Assembly: GCA_035511515.1 (NCBI GenBank)
Contig: DATKFG010000134.1
Location: 1 to 49,809 of the forward strand
Reading direction: 5' to 3'
Length of the DNA stretch: 49,809 bases
Source: VBCK01 sp035511515
GTDB lineage: Bacteria; Pseudomonadota; Gammaproteobacteria; Burkholderiales; Burkholderiaceae_F
Shown: positions 15,948 through 24,234 of the stretch, one piece after another
How positions within the stretch are numbered: position 1 is the stretch's first letter
Layout: the number at the start of each line of letters is the position of its first letter
Position numbers and translations under genes: made by a program
Notes under the pieces: model-generated
What the model saw: only the letters and a program-made list of their open reading frames with translations
Told to the model about the DNA's origin: nothing
Databases searched by the model: none

Positions 15948-17792
15948 GTGCCGACCCAGCACCGTTCCGAACGACGGCGCGCCGCGCCACCCGAGGGCGC
16001 GGTGAGCGCGGTGCAGCGACCGGCGCCGCCCCAGCAGGCGCCGGTGAACGGGCGGCTGCCGCTCACCTACGTGGTGCGCCAGCTGGTGGCCGACCGCTGG
16101 CTGTCGCAGTCGGATGCCGAACGGGCCCTGGCGATCGCCGACCGGGAGCGGTTCGGTCATCCGATCGCGCTGGTGGCGGAAATGAATTTCCGCACGCCGG
16201 ACGCGCAGCGCCGGCTGCTCGACCTGGAAGTCCTGACGCAATGGCTGGCCGACAAGGTCAAGCTGCCGTATCAGCACATCGACCCGTTGCGGGTCGACTT
16301 CACCCACGTGGTCGATGTGATGTCCAGCGCCTACGCCACCGGGCATTCCATCCTGCCGATCGCGGTCAAGGCCAGCGAGATCGTGGTGGCGACCTGCGAG
16401 CCGTACCTGGACAGCTGGGTGCGCGAGATCGAGCAGATCTCCAAGAAGTCGGTGCGGCGGGTCGTGGCCAACCCGATCGATATTGCGCGCTATACGACCG
16501 AGTTCTACAAGCTGGCGCAGCAGGTCAAGGGCGCCACCAAGACCGGCACCACCAACCTGCTGAGCAATTTCGAGCAGCTGGTCGAGCTGGGCTCCAAGGT
16601 CGAAGCCAACGATGCGCACGTGGTGCACATCGTGGACTGGATCCTGCAATACGCGTTCGACCAGCGCGCCAGCGACATCCACATGGAACCGAAGCGCGAC
16701 CAGGGCGTCGTGCGGTTCCGGATCGACGGCGTGCTGCATCAGGTCTACCAGGTGCCGCCGGGCGTGATGCACGCGATGACCAGCCGCATCAAGCTGCTGG
16801 GCCGGATGGACGTGGTGGAGCGGCGGCGTCCGCAGGACGGGCGCATCAAGACGCGCGCCGGCGGAGCCGGCGGCCGCGAGGTCGAGATTCGCCTCTCGAC
16901 GCTGCCCACGGCGTTCGGCGAGAAGCTGGTGATGCGGATTTTCGATCCCGAGGTCGTGGTTCGCAGCTATTCCGAGCTCGGATTTTCCGATGCGGAGGCA
17001 CAGACCTGGACCGATCTGATCCACCGTCCCTCCGGAATCGTGCTGGTGACGGGTCCGACCGGCTCGGGTAAGACGACCACCCTGTACTCGACCCTGAAGC
17101 AACTGGCCACCGACGAGGTCAACGTCAGCACGGTCGAGGATCCGATCGAAATGATCGATGCGAGCCTGAACCAGATGCAGGTGCAGTCCGGCATCGACCT
17201 GGGCTTCGCCGATGGCCTGCGCGCGCTGATGCGGCAGGACCCCGACGTGATCATGGTGGGCGAGATACGCGACAAGGAAACGGCCGACATGGCGGTGCAG
17301 GCCGCGCTGACCGGCCACCTGGTGTTTTCCACGCTGCACACCAACGATTCGGCCTCCGCGGTGGCCCGCCTGACCGAGCTGGGCGTGCCGCGCTACCTGG
17401 TCAACGCGACCCTGATCGGCATCCTGGCGCAACGCCTGGTGCGGACCTTGTGCCCGAACTGCAAGGCGCCCCACGACGGGCCGGACGAGAACCTGTGGCG
17501 CGGGCTGGTGGCGCCATGGCGCTCGCCGCCGCCGCGCAGCGTGTACCACCCGGTCGGCTGCCTGGAATGCCGCCGCACCGGCTATCTGGGGCGCACCGGG
17601 CTGGTGGAGCTGCTGGTGATGACCGACGCGATCCGCCTTCTGGTCGCGCGCGGGGCCGAGCTGCAGGAGATGCGCGAGCAGGCCGCGCGCGACGGCCTGC
17701 GCTCGCTGCGGGTGTCGGGAGCCGAGAAGATCGTGCTGGGACAGACGACGATCGACGAGGTGCTGCGGGCCGCACCGCCGTTTGCCGACTGA
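15948..17792 (+). CDS. Orphan GspE/PulE-type secretion or pilus ATPase
   Basis: Hexameric traffic ATPase of the type II secretion / type IV pilus family, about 614 residues. The N-terminal region (about 30-180) resembles the MshEN/GspE N-domain but is degenerate. The motor domain shows Walker A GPTGSGKTTTLYS (from 369), the Asp box, the Walker B region LRQDPDVIMVGEIRD, the His box TLHTNDS, and the zinc clip CxxC...CxxC (502/505 and 538/541), which PilT lacks. No other secretion or pilus gene is in the window, so it is an orphan here. The start is uncertain: GTG 15948 follows a GAGCGGGG, while TTG 15906 and GTG 16002 are alternatives. It closely follows the second DUF1631 gene. Confidence 0.88.
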   Translation: MPTQHRSERRRAAPPEGAVSAVQRPAPPQQAPVNGRLPLTYVVRQLVADRWLSQSDAERALAIADRERFGHPIALVAEMNFRTPDAQRRLLDLEVLTQWLADKVKLPYQHIDPLRVDFTHVVDVMSSAYATGHSILPIAVKASEIVVATCEPYLDSWVREIEQISKKSVRRVVANPIDIARYTTEFYKLAQQVKGATKTGTTNLLSNFEQLVELGSKVEANDAHVVHIVDWILQYAFDQRASDIHMEPKRDQGVVRFRIDGVLHQVYQVPPGVMHAMTSRIKLLGRMDVVERRRPQDGRIKTRAGGAGGREVEIRLSTLPTAFGEKLVMRIFDPEVVVRSYSELGFSDAEAQTWTDLIHRPSGIVLVTGPTGSGKTTTLYSTLKQLATDEVNVSTVEDPIEMIDASLNQMQVQSGIDLGFADGLRALMRQDPDVIMVGEIRDKETADMAVQAALTGHLVFSTLHTNDSASAVARLTELGVPRYLVNATLIGILAQRLVRTLCPNCKAPHDGPDENLWRGLVAPWRSPPPRSVYHPVGCLECRRTGYLGRTGLVELLVMTDAIRLLVARGAELQEMREQAARDGLRSLRVSGAEKIVLGQTTIDEVLRAAPPFAD

Positions 17793-17809
17793 CCACCGGT
17801 CGGGTCGAC

Positions 17810-19123
17810 TTGTCCAGCCTTGCGCCCACCGATTTTGACAGGGCCCTCGCCCTGCATGCGCGCGGCGCGTGGGATGAGGCGGAGGCGGCCTACCGTGCCA
17901 TTCTTGCCGGTGACCGCAATCAGGCCGAAGTGCAGCACTGTCTGGGCGTGCTGCTGCATCAGCGGGGTCAGACCGACTGCGGCGTGTCCCTGATCGTCGG
18001 AGCGCTGCGGGCGCAGCCGGCCAGCGCATCGCGCTGCAATGATCTGGGAAACATTTACGCGCAGGTGGGCGATCTTCCGAACGCCGCCGCGGCCTTCCGA
18101 CGCGGGGTCGATCTGGCGCCCGCAGACGCCAACCTCTGGAATAACCTGGGCTCCGTGTTCCAGCGCCAGCAGGACCTCCAGGCGGCAGAAGACGCGTTCC
18201 GGCGCGCGCTGGGCGCCGATCCCGATTTCGTCCCCGCCCTGACGAATCTGGCATCGCTGCTGGGCCGGACCGGACGCGAGGAGGAATCTTCTCTGCTGCA
18301 TTGCCGGGCCTTCGTGCAGCCGCCGCTGCAGGGCAAGTCGCACAACATGCTGGCCATCGCCTACTACCGTCTCGGACGAATCGGGCAGGCGGCGCAATGC
18401 TATCGGGCCTGGGTCGCCGAGGAGCCGCATAACGCGATCGCGCGGCATCAACTGGCCGCGTGCAGCGGCCAGGACGTCCCGAGTCGCGCATCCGAGGGCT
18501 ACGTGACGGCGCTGTTCGACGCGCTGGCCGAGGAGTTCGACCAGAAGCTCGTCGCCGGTCTGTGCTACCAGGGCCCGGCCATTGTCGGGGCCCTGCTCGA
18601 GGGCTGCCTGCCGCCAGGAGCCAGACTCGAAGTCCTCGACGGCGGTTGCGGCACGGGCCTGTGTGCGCCGGTGCTGGCTCCGATCGCCAGTCGCTTGACG
18701 GGCGTGGACCTGTCGGAGGCGATGCTACGGAAGGCGCGCGCGCGGGGCGGTTACGACGAGCTCGCCCGCGCGGAATTGACCGCTTTTCTGCAGAGCCGCC
18801 CGGGCGGGTTCGACTTGATCGTGATGGCCGACACTCTCATTTACTTCGGCGACATCGGGCCGTTGTTCGATGCGGTCGCGCGGGCGGTGCGTCCCGGCGG
18901 TTGGTTTGCCTTTACGGCCGAGCTGGCGTCGCAGACCGGTTGCGCGGCGCCGGGCTTTGAACTGACGCCTTCGGGGCGCTACGCACACGATCAGGCTTAC
19001 CTGGCGCGGGTTCTTGCCGACTGCGGGTTTCGCATGCAGCGCACGGCCGATGTCGTGCTCAGGACCGAGTTTTGCAAGCCGGCCCGTGGCGTCGGCGTGC
19101 TGGCCTGCGTTGCGCCTCAGTAA
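17810..19123 (+). CDS. TPR-repeat protein with SAM-dependent methyltransferase domain
   Basis: About 437 residues. The N-terminal half is a stack of tetratricopeptide repeats (LHARGAWDEAEAAYRAIL, LGNIYAQVGDLPNAAAAFRR, LGSVFQRQQDLQAAEDAFRR and more). The C-terminal half is a class I methyltransferase: LDGGCGTGLCAPVLA (about 276-290) as SAM loop, GVDLSEAMLRKARARG, DLIVMADTLIYFGD and LADCGFRMQ. This resembles predicted TPR-containing methyltransferases whose targets are unknown. No ATG exists near the repeats; TTG 17810, 18 bases after the GspE-like gene, is the best start. It closes the block that began with DUF1631 and overlaps the convergent ppk2 by 7 bases. Confidence 0.8.
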   Translation: MSSLAPTDFDRALALHARGAWDEAEAAYRAILAGDRNQAEVQHCLGVLLHQRGQTDCGVSLIVGALRAQPASASRCNDLGNIYAQVGDLPNAAAAFRRGVDLAPADANLWNNLGSVFQRQQDLQAAEDAFRRALGADPDFVPALTNLASLLGRTGREEESSLLHCRAFVQPPLQGKSHNMLAIAYYRLGRIGQAAQCYRAWVAEEPHNAIARHQLAACSGQDVPSRASEGYVTALFDALAEEFDQKLVAGLCYQGPAIVGALLEGCLPPGARLEVLDGGCGTGLCAPVLAPIASRLTGVDLSEAMLRKARARGGYDELARAELTAFLQSRPGGFDLIVMADTLIYFGDIGPLFDAVARAVRPGGWFAFTAELASQTGCAAPGFELTPSGRYAHDQAYLARVLADCGFRMQRTADVVLRTEFCKPARGVGVLACVAPQ

Positions 19124-20022
19124 ACCTCGGGCACGAATATCGACGCGGGCAACGGGTGCCGCGTGTAATCCGGATGGCGTTCGCGCTGCGGCAGCTCGAT
19201 CACCGGGTGCTCGATTTCGTTGTAGTCGAACTGGCTCAACAGGTGGGCAATGCAGTTCAGGCGGGCCCGCTTCTTGTCGACCGCCTGCACGATCCACCAA
19301 GGCGCCTCGGGGATGTGCGTGCGCTCGATCATCTGCTCCTTGGCCTTTGTGTAGGCCTCCCAGCGCCGCCGGGATTCCAGGTCCATCGCGCTGAACTTCC
19401 ACTGCTTCATCGGGTCGTGGATACGGCCCAGGAACCGCAGGTGCTGCTCTTCGTCGGTGATCGAGAACCAGTACTTGATGAGTCGGATTCCGGAGCGCAC
19501 CAGCATCCGCTCGAACTCCGGCACCGAGCGGAAGAACTCCTCGGTTTCTTCTTCGGTACAGAAGCCCATCACGCGCTCGACGCCGGCGCGGTTGTACCAG
19601 CTGCGATCGAACAGCACGATTTCGCCCGCCGCGGGCAGGTGCGGCACGTAGCGCTGGAAATACCACTGGGTTCGTTCGCGGTCGTTGGGCGCCGGCAGCG
19701 CCACCACGCGGCACACGCGCGGATTCAGGCGCTGGGTGATGCGCTTGATGGCGCCGCCCTTGCCGGCCGCGTCGCGGCCCTCGAAGACGATCACCGCCTT
19801 TTGGCGGCGGGCCGCGAGCCATTCCTGCAGCTTGACCAGTTCGGCCTGCAGCTTGAACAGGTCCCGGAAATATTGCAGCCGCGCGCGTTTGTCTTCGTCG
19901 GTGATCGGCGCCGGGTCGCCGGCCCGGTCCTCGATTTCGAGCTCGACCTCCTCGTCGCAGCCGTCGATCAGCTCGGCCTTGATCCGGCGGAGCATTTCTT
20001 CGTCGGGCAGCGGCGCTGGCAT
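19117..20022 (-). CDS. ppk2: Polyphosphate kinase 2
   Basis: Transfers phosphate between polyphosphate and nucleoside di- or monophosphates. The 301-residue single-domain protein has Walker A GRDAAGKGG (82-90), the Walker B region LFDRSWYNRAGVERVMGF (from 137) and the lid segment with DPMKQWKFSAMD. One PPK2 domain of this length suggests class I (ADP-phosphorylating), though class cannot be fixed by eye. ATG 20022 follows a CCGAGG ribosome site. A Pho-box-like repeat lies 41 bases upstream, so induction by phosphate starvation is plausible. No ppk1 or ppx is in the window. Confidence 0.93.
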   Translation of the reverse strand: MPAPLPDEEMLRRIKAELIDGCDEEVELEIEDRAGDPAPITDEDKRARLQYFRDLFKLQAELVKLQEWLAARRQKAVIVFEGRDAAGKGGAIKRITQRLNPRVCRVVALPAPNDRERTQWYFQRYVPHLPAAGEIVLFDRSWYNRAGVERVMGFCTEEETEEFFRSVPEFERMLVRSGIRLIKYWFSITDEEQHLRFLGRIHDPMKQWKFSAMDLESRRRWEAYTKAKEQMIERTHIPEAPWWIVQAVDKKRARLNCIAHLLSQFDYNEIEHPVIELPQRERHPDYTRHPLPASIFVPEVY

Positions 20023-20062
20023 TGGACCTCGGTGAACGTGCGCCGCATCTTCGAACGCGGGT

Positions 20063-20080
20063 GTGACCGTTCTGTGACGG
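20063..20080 (-). promoter_or_regulatory. Pho-box-like direct repeat upstream of ppk2
   Basis: On the minus strand CCGTCAC, four bases AGAA, then CGGTCAC repeat with an 11-bp period, the layout of PhoB half-sites (consensus CTGTCAT-N4-CTGTCAT). Each half-site matches five of seven bases. Ten bases downstream GAAGAT could be the -10, matching the usual arrangement in which a Pho box replaces the -35. The rest of the gap 20023-20126 shows nothing else. Confidence 0.5.
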
Positions 20081-20126
20081 GGCCGACCCTGACTGCCTTC
20101 ACATGGCCGTGATCGCTGATCGCAGC

Positions 20127-20768
20127 TTAAGCCGGCGCCGGGGTCTTGGGCTTGAACTCGCACCACTTGGCGATCGAGCACTGCCAGCACTTGGGCTTGC
20201 GCGCGACGCACACATAGCGGCCGTGCAGGATCAGCCAGTGGTGCGCGTGCTGGCGGAATTCCTCCGGCACGAACTTCAGCAGCCGCTGCTCGACTTCTTC
20301 GACGTCCTTGCCGGGGGCCAGTCCGGTGCGGTTGGCAACGCGGAAGATGTGCGTGTCCACGGCGATGGTCGGCTCGCCGAAGGCGACGTTCAGCACCACG
20401 TTGGCGGTCTTGCGTCCCACCCCGGGCAGCGCTTCGAGCGCCTCGCGGGTTCTGGGCACCTGGCCGCCATGCTGATCCATCAGGGCCCGGCAAAGACCGA
20501 TCACGTTGCGCGCCTTGGTTCGAAACAGGCCGATGGTGCGGATGTACTCGATCAGGCCTGGTTCGCCCAGCTTGAGCATCGCCTGGGGTGTACCGGCCAC
20601 CCGGAACAGCTTGCCGGTCGCCTCGTTGACGCTGCGATCGGTGGCCTGGGCCGACAGCACCACCGCCACCAGCAGCTGGAACGGGCTGGCGAATTCCAGC
20701 TCGCTGCGGGGATCCGGGTTGGCGCTGCGCAGCGTCTCGAAAATCGCCCGCCGGCGCGCCGGATTCAT
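20127..20768 (-). CDS. nth: Endonuclease III
   Basis: Bifunctional DNA glycosylase/AP lyase that removes oxidised pyrimidines. The 213-residue protein has the helix-hairpin-helix LPGVGRKTANVV with Lys120, the catalytic Asp138 in VDTHIFRVANR, and the four cluster cysteines C187-X6-C194-X2-C197-X5-C203 that bind [4Fe-4S]. These positions coincide with the E. coli enzyme. The ATG overlaps the end of rsxB by 4 bases, so the two are translationally coupled. Confidence 0.97.
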   Translation of the reverse strand: MNPARRRAIFETLRSANPDPRSELEFASPFQLLVAVVLSAQATDRSVNEATGKLFRVAGTPQAMLKLGEPGLIEYIRTIGLFRTKARNVIGLCRALMDQHGGQVPRTREALEALPGVGRKTANVVLNVAFGEPTIAVDTHIFRVANRTGLAPGKDVEEVEQRLLKFVPEEFRQHAHHWLILHGRYVCVARKPKCWQCSIAKWCEFKPKTPAPA

Positions 20769-21235
20769 CGAGACGCGTCCGAGCGGCGTTTGCGTGCGCG
20801 CAGCACCGCGCGCGCCACGATGGCGGCGATCCGATCCGGACCTTTCGGAGCCGCCTGGTCCAGGTCGATGCCGGCTTCCGCGTCGTCGTGGGCCTGCGGG
20901 GCGAGTCGGGCCTCGTGCTGCAGCCACTCCAGTTCCAGCCGCCGCTTGCGCGCCTTCACCTGCGCGCCTGCGGCCACGGCGTCCTGCCGGGTCCAGACCC
21001 GCTCGGGCGAAGCGGCCACCATCGAGATGCAGTCGACCGGGCAGGGCGGCAGGCACAGCCCGCACCCGGTGCACAGCGATTCGACCACCGTGTGCATCCG
21101 GCGCGTGGCCCCGACGATCGCGTCAAACGGGCAGGCCTCGATGCACAGCGTGCAGCCGATGCAGTCGGCCTCGTCGATGCGGGCGGTCGGCACCGGCCGT
21201 CCAATGCCGCGGGGTGGGTCGGGCACCTGGCTCAT
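20765..21235 (-). CDS. rsxB: Short RsxB/RnfB-like ferredoxin
   Basis: A 156-residue protein with two [4Fe-4S] motifs in tandem, CIGCTLCIEACP and CTGCGLCLPPCP, as in the C-terminal ferredoxin domain of RsxB/RnfB. It lacks the N-terminal membrane helix and the extra four-cysteine cluster domain of full RnfB, and no other rnf/rsx genes are in the window. The C-terminal 70 residues are charged and helical (KARKRRLELEWLQHEARLAP). Its coupling to nth suggests it could feed electrons to, or help mature, the endonuclease cluster, but that is inference. A general electron carrier role is equally possible. Confidence 0.82.
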   Translation of the reverse strand: MSQVPDPPRGIGRPVPTARIDEADCIGCTLCIEACPFDAIVGATRRMHTVVESLCTGCGLCLPPCPVDCISMVAASPERVWTRQDAVAAGAQVKARKRRLELEWLQHEARLAPQAHDDAEAGIDLDQAAPKGPDRIAAIVARAVLRARKRRSDASR

Positions 21236-21264
21236 GGCGCGATTATCTCAAGCGGCCGGGCCAC

Positions 21265-21292
21265 CAAACAAAACCCCCGCCGTGGCGGGGGC
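21265..21292 (-). terminator. Intrinsic terminator of phaZ
   Basis: On the minus strand a stem of CCCCCGC/GCGGGGG with a CACG loop is followed by TTTTGTTT. It lies 22 bases after the phaZ stop codon and before rsxB. This is the clearest Rho-independent terminator in the window and separates the phaZ transcript from rsxB-nth. Confidence 0.9.
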
Positions 21293-21313
21293 GCTGCGAC
21301 TGTCCTGGAGCGC

Positions 21314-22552
21314 TCACTGGTCATGGGCCCGGATGAACTGCGCGATCTGCGGACTGATCATTTCGCGCCAGCGCCGCCCCGAGAAGATCCCGTAGTGCCC
21401 CACGCCGATCGCGGTCAGGTGGCGCTTGTTCGACTCGGGGATGCCGCGGCACAGCTCGAGCGCGGCCTGGGTCTGACCGCTGCCGGAGATGTCGTCCAGC
21501 TCGCCTTCGATCGTGAACAGCCCCACGTTCCGAATCGCCTCAGGCGCCACCCGTTCGCCGCGCACGTGCCAGGTGCCCTGGGGCAAGCGGTGCTCCTGAA
21601 ACACGATCCGGATCGTGTCCAGGTAGTACTCGGCCGGAAGATCGAGCACCGCGTTGTACTCGTCGTAGAAGCGCCGGTGCGAATCCACGTCGTCCTGGTC
21701 ACCCTTGATCAGGTCCAGGTAGTACTCCCAGTGAGAGTTCACGTGCCGATCGGGATTCATCGCGACGAATCCAGCGTGCTGCAGAAAGCCGGGGTAGACC
21801 TCCCGCAGATAGCCGGGGTACGTGGACGGAACCTTGAAGATCACCGTGTTGCGGAACCAGTCGAGCGACTTGCGCTTGGCCAGCGCGTTGACCTGGGTCG
21901 GGTTGCGCCGCGTGTCGATCGGCCCACCCATCATCGTCATCGACCTGGGCAGTGCCGCGTCGCCGCGGCTGGCCATCAGGGAGACCGCGCCCAGCACCGG
22001 CACGGTCGGCTGGCACACGGAAATCACGTGCGAGCCGGGGCCGATCAGATCGAGAAATTCGATGACGTAGTCGACGTAGTCGTCCAGATGGAACGGTCCC
22101 TTCGACAACGGCACCGTGCGCGCGTTGGTCCAGTCCGTGACGTAAAGATCGTGGGTCGGCAGCAGCGTACGAACCGTGTCGCGCAGCAGCGTGGAATGAT
22201 GGCCCGACAGCGGCGCCACGATCAGCACCCTGGGATCGCGGGGGCGCGACTGAGGCGGCTCGCTCAGGTCGCGCTCGAAATGCAGCAGCCGGCAGAAGGC
22301 CTTTTCGCACGCGACGACCTGATTCACCGGCACCTCGACGCCGTCGACGGTCGTCGCACGGATGCCGAATTCGGGCTTTTCGTAATGTTTTCCGAGCCGG
22401 TACAGCAGGTCGTAACTGGCGGCCAGGCGGCGCGAGTAGATCGTGTAGGAAAGCGGGCTGTACGGGTTGGAGAAAAGCTGCGAGGTCGCCTGGGCCCAGC
22501 TCGAAAGCGGGGTCAGCAGCCTGCGCTGCCATTCGTGCAACTGGTATAACAC
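21314..22552 (-). CDS. phaZ: Intracellular polyhydroxyalkanoate depolymerase
   Basis: Mobilises stored polyhydroxybutyrate granules in the cytosol. The 412-residue length and overall sequence fit the intracellular PhaZ family, which uses Cys instead of Ser as nucleophile: here Cys180 in SVCQPTVP. The acid lies in EGELDDISGSGQT and the catalytic His in GVGHYGIFSGRRWR near the C-terminus. There is no signal peptide, which separates it from secreted depolymerases. An intrinsic terminator follows. phaC, phaA and phaB are not in the window. Confidence 0.92.
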   Translation of the reverse strand: MLYQLHEWQRRLLTPLSSWAQATSQLFSNPYSPLSYTIYSRRLAASYDLLYRLGKHYEKPEFGIRATTVDGVEVPVNQVVACEKAFCRLLHFERDLSEPPQSRPRDPRVLIVAPLSGHHSTLLRDTVRTLLPTHDLYVTDWTNARTVPLSKGPFHLDDYVDYVIEFLDLIGPGSHVISVCQPTVPVLGAVSLMASRGDAALPRSMTMMGGPIDTRRNPTQVNALAKRKSLDWFRNTVIFKVPSTYPGYLREVYPGFLQHAGFVAMNPDRHVNSHWEYYLDLIKGDQDDVDSHRRFYDEYNAVLDLPAEYYLDTIRIVFQEHRLPQGTWHVRGERVAPEAIRNVGLFTIEGELDDISGSGQTQAALELCRGIPESNKRHLTAIGVGHYGIFSGRRWREMISPQIAQFIRAHDQ

Positions 22553-22594
22553 GTAGGGTATCCCCCAGGGCCGACCCGGTGATGGTCGGTTGGG

Positions 22595-22600
22595 ATTCTA
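22595..22600 (-). promoter_or_regulatory. Possible -10 of phaZ
   Basis: TAGAAT on the minus strand, 42 bases before the phaZ start, in the 88-base gap between fdxA and phaZ. No recognisable -35 lies at 16-18 bp. A 6-bp hairpin (CCGACC/GGTCGG, 22571-22589) lies between it and the gene. Confidence 0.4.
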
Positions 22601-22640
22601 TCCCCCACAGCTGGGTCCGGATTGCCCGATCAGGGGCCGA

Positions 22641-22988
22641 TTAACGGGCCTGCGGCTCGGCCGGGCCGGACTCCAAGTACTGCAGCTTGTCTTTGACGTC
22701 CTTCCACTCGTCGGCGTCGGGCGGGTGCGGCTTCATGCGCGTGATCGACGGCCACGTCTTGGCGAGCTCGGCATTGAGCGGGATGAAGCGGCGCTGCTCG
22801 GCCGGCACGTCCTCCTCCGCGTAGATGGCGTTGACCGGGCACTCCGGGATGCACACCGCACAGTCGATGCACTCGTCGGGATCGATCGTCAGAAAATTCG
22901 GTCCCTCGCGGAAGCAGTCCACCGGGCACACGTCGACGCAGTCCGTGTACTTGCAGCGGATGCAGGATTCGGTTACTACGTGGGTCAT
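22641..22988 (-). CDS. fdxA: Seven-iron ferredoxin
   Basis: A 115-residue small electron carrier. The N-terminal motif ESCIRCKYTDCVDVCP has the spacing of the [3Fe-4S] site of 7Fe ferredoxins, with a further Cys in PVDCF. The second motif CIDCAVCIPECPVNAI binds [4Fe-4S]. The C-terminal tail (ERRFIPLNAELAKTWPSI-like) is typical of the FdxA group. It is divergent from pncB, with only 48 bases between the two start codons, and is followed in the same direction by phaZ. Confidence 0.93.
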   Translation of the reverse strand: MTHVVTESCIRCKYTDCVDVCPVDCFREGPNFLTIDPDECIDCAVCIPECPVNAIYAEEDVPAEQRRFIPLNAELAKTWPSITRMKPHPPDADEWKDVKDKLQYLESGPAEPQAR

Positions 22989-23036
22989 CGTCGGTTCGCG
23001 CCTGAGCGGCCAGGCGGCCGCAGAACGAATCTTATC

Positions 23037-24215
23037 GTGATCATCGAATCCCTGCTGGATACGGACCTGTACAAGTTCACGATGATGCAGGTCGTGCTGC
23101 ACCGGTTTCCCGCTGCCCAGGTCGAATACCGCTTCAAGTGCCGCACCGGGGGCATCGACCTGACGCCGGACCTCGACCAGATCCGCGAGCAGGTCGGCCA
23201 CCTGTGCACGCTGCGATTCGCCCGCAGCGAGCTGGACTACCTGCGGGGCCTGCGGTTCATCAGCAGCGATTTCGCCGATTTTCTGGAGCTGTTTCAGCTC
23301 AATACGAGGTACATCGCGATCGACCGGGCCGTGGACCGGCCGGGCGAAATCGACGTGACGATCCGCGGACCGTGGTTGCACACGATCCTGTTCGAGATCC
23401 CGGTGCTGGCGATCATCAACGAAACCTACTACCGCCGCATCGCGCCGGCGGTCGACCTGGCCGAGGGGCGCCGCCGGCTGCGCGAAAAGGTCGGGATGAT
23501 CCGTGCCGACCCGGCGCTGTCCGGGGTCCGCATCGCGGACTACGGCACGCGCCGCAGATTCTCAGGAGCCTGGCAGGACGAGGTGCTGTCCACGCTGAAG
23601 TCGGACCTGCGCGAGAACCTGGCCGGCACCAGCAACGTGCTGTACGCGTGCACGCGCGGGCTGACCCCGGTGGGCACGATGGCGCACGAATACCTGCAGG
23701 CCTGCCAGGCGCTCGGTCCGCGCCTGCGCGATTCGCAGACCTTTGGCTTCGAAACCTGGGCCCGCGAATACCGTGGCGATCTGGGCATCGCGCTGTCGGA
23801 CGTGTACGGGATGGACGCGTTCCTGCGCGATTTCGACCTGTACTTCTGCAAGCTGTTCGACGGCGCCCGCCACGATTCGGGCGATCCGATTCAATGGGGC
23901 GAGCGGCTGATCGCGCATTACGAGCTCAACCGGGTCGATCCGAAGACCCGGACGCTGGTGTTCTCCGACGCGCTGACCTTTGCCCGGGTGGTCGAGTTGT
24001 ACCGCCGCTTCCAGGGCCGGGCCCGGGTCGCGTTCGGCGTGGGCACGCACCTGATGAACGACGTGGGTTACGCGCCGCTGCAGATCGTGATCAAAATGGT
24101 CCGCTGCAACGGCCAGCCGGTCGCCAAGGTGACGGACAGTCCGGAAAAGAACCTGAGCGACGACGATGCCTACGTCGCGTACTTGCGAAAGGTGTTCCAG
24201 ATTCCGCAGGCGTAG
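23037..24215 (+). CDS. pncB: Nicotinate phosphoribosyltransferase
   Basis: Converts nicotinate and PRPP to nicotinate mononucleotide in the NAD salvage pathway. The 392-residue protein (E. coli: 400) carries the family motifs DTDLYKFTMMQ near the N-terminus, YRFKCR, ADYGTRRRFSGAWQDEV, HDSGDP and VGTHLMNDVG. GTG 23037 was chosen because it places MIIESLLDTDLYKF at the N-terminus as in relatives; no ATG is available there. It is divergent from fdxA across 48 bases that contain a GCGGCC-rich inverted repeat. Confidence 0.95.
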   Translation: MIIESLLDTDLYKFTMMQVVLHRFPAAQVEYRFKCRTGGIDLTPDLDQIREQVGHLCTLRFARSELDYLRGLRFISSDFADFLELFQLNTRYIAIDRAVDRPGEIDVTIRGPWLHTILFEIPVLAIINETYYRRIAPAVDLAEGRRRLREKVGMIRADPALSGVRIADYGTRRRFSGAWQDEVLSTLKSDLRENLAGTSNVLYACTRGLTPVGTMAHEYLQACQALGPRLRDSQTFGFETWAREYRGDLGIALSDVYGMDAFLRDFDLYFCKLFDGARHDSGDPIQWGERLIAHYELNRVDPKTRTLVFSDALTFARVVELYRRFQGRARVAFGVGTHLMNDVGYAPLQIVIKMVRCNGQPVAKVTDSPEKNLSDDDAYVAYLRKVFQIPQA

Positions 24216-24234
24216 CGGGCTGCAGGAAACCCCA

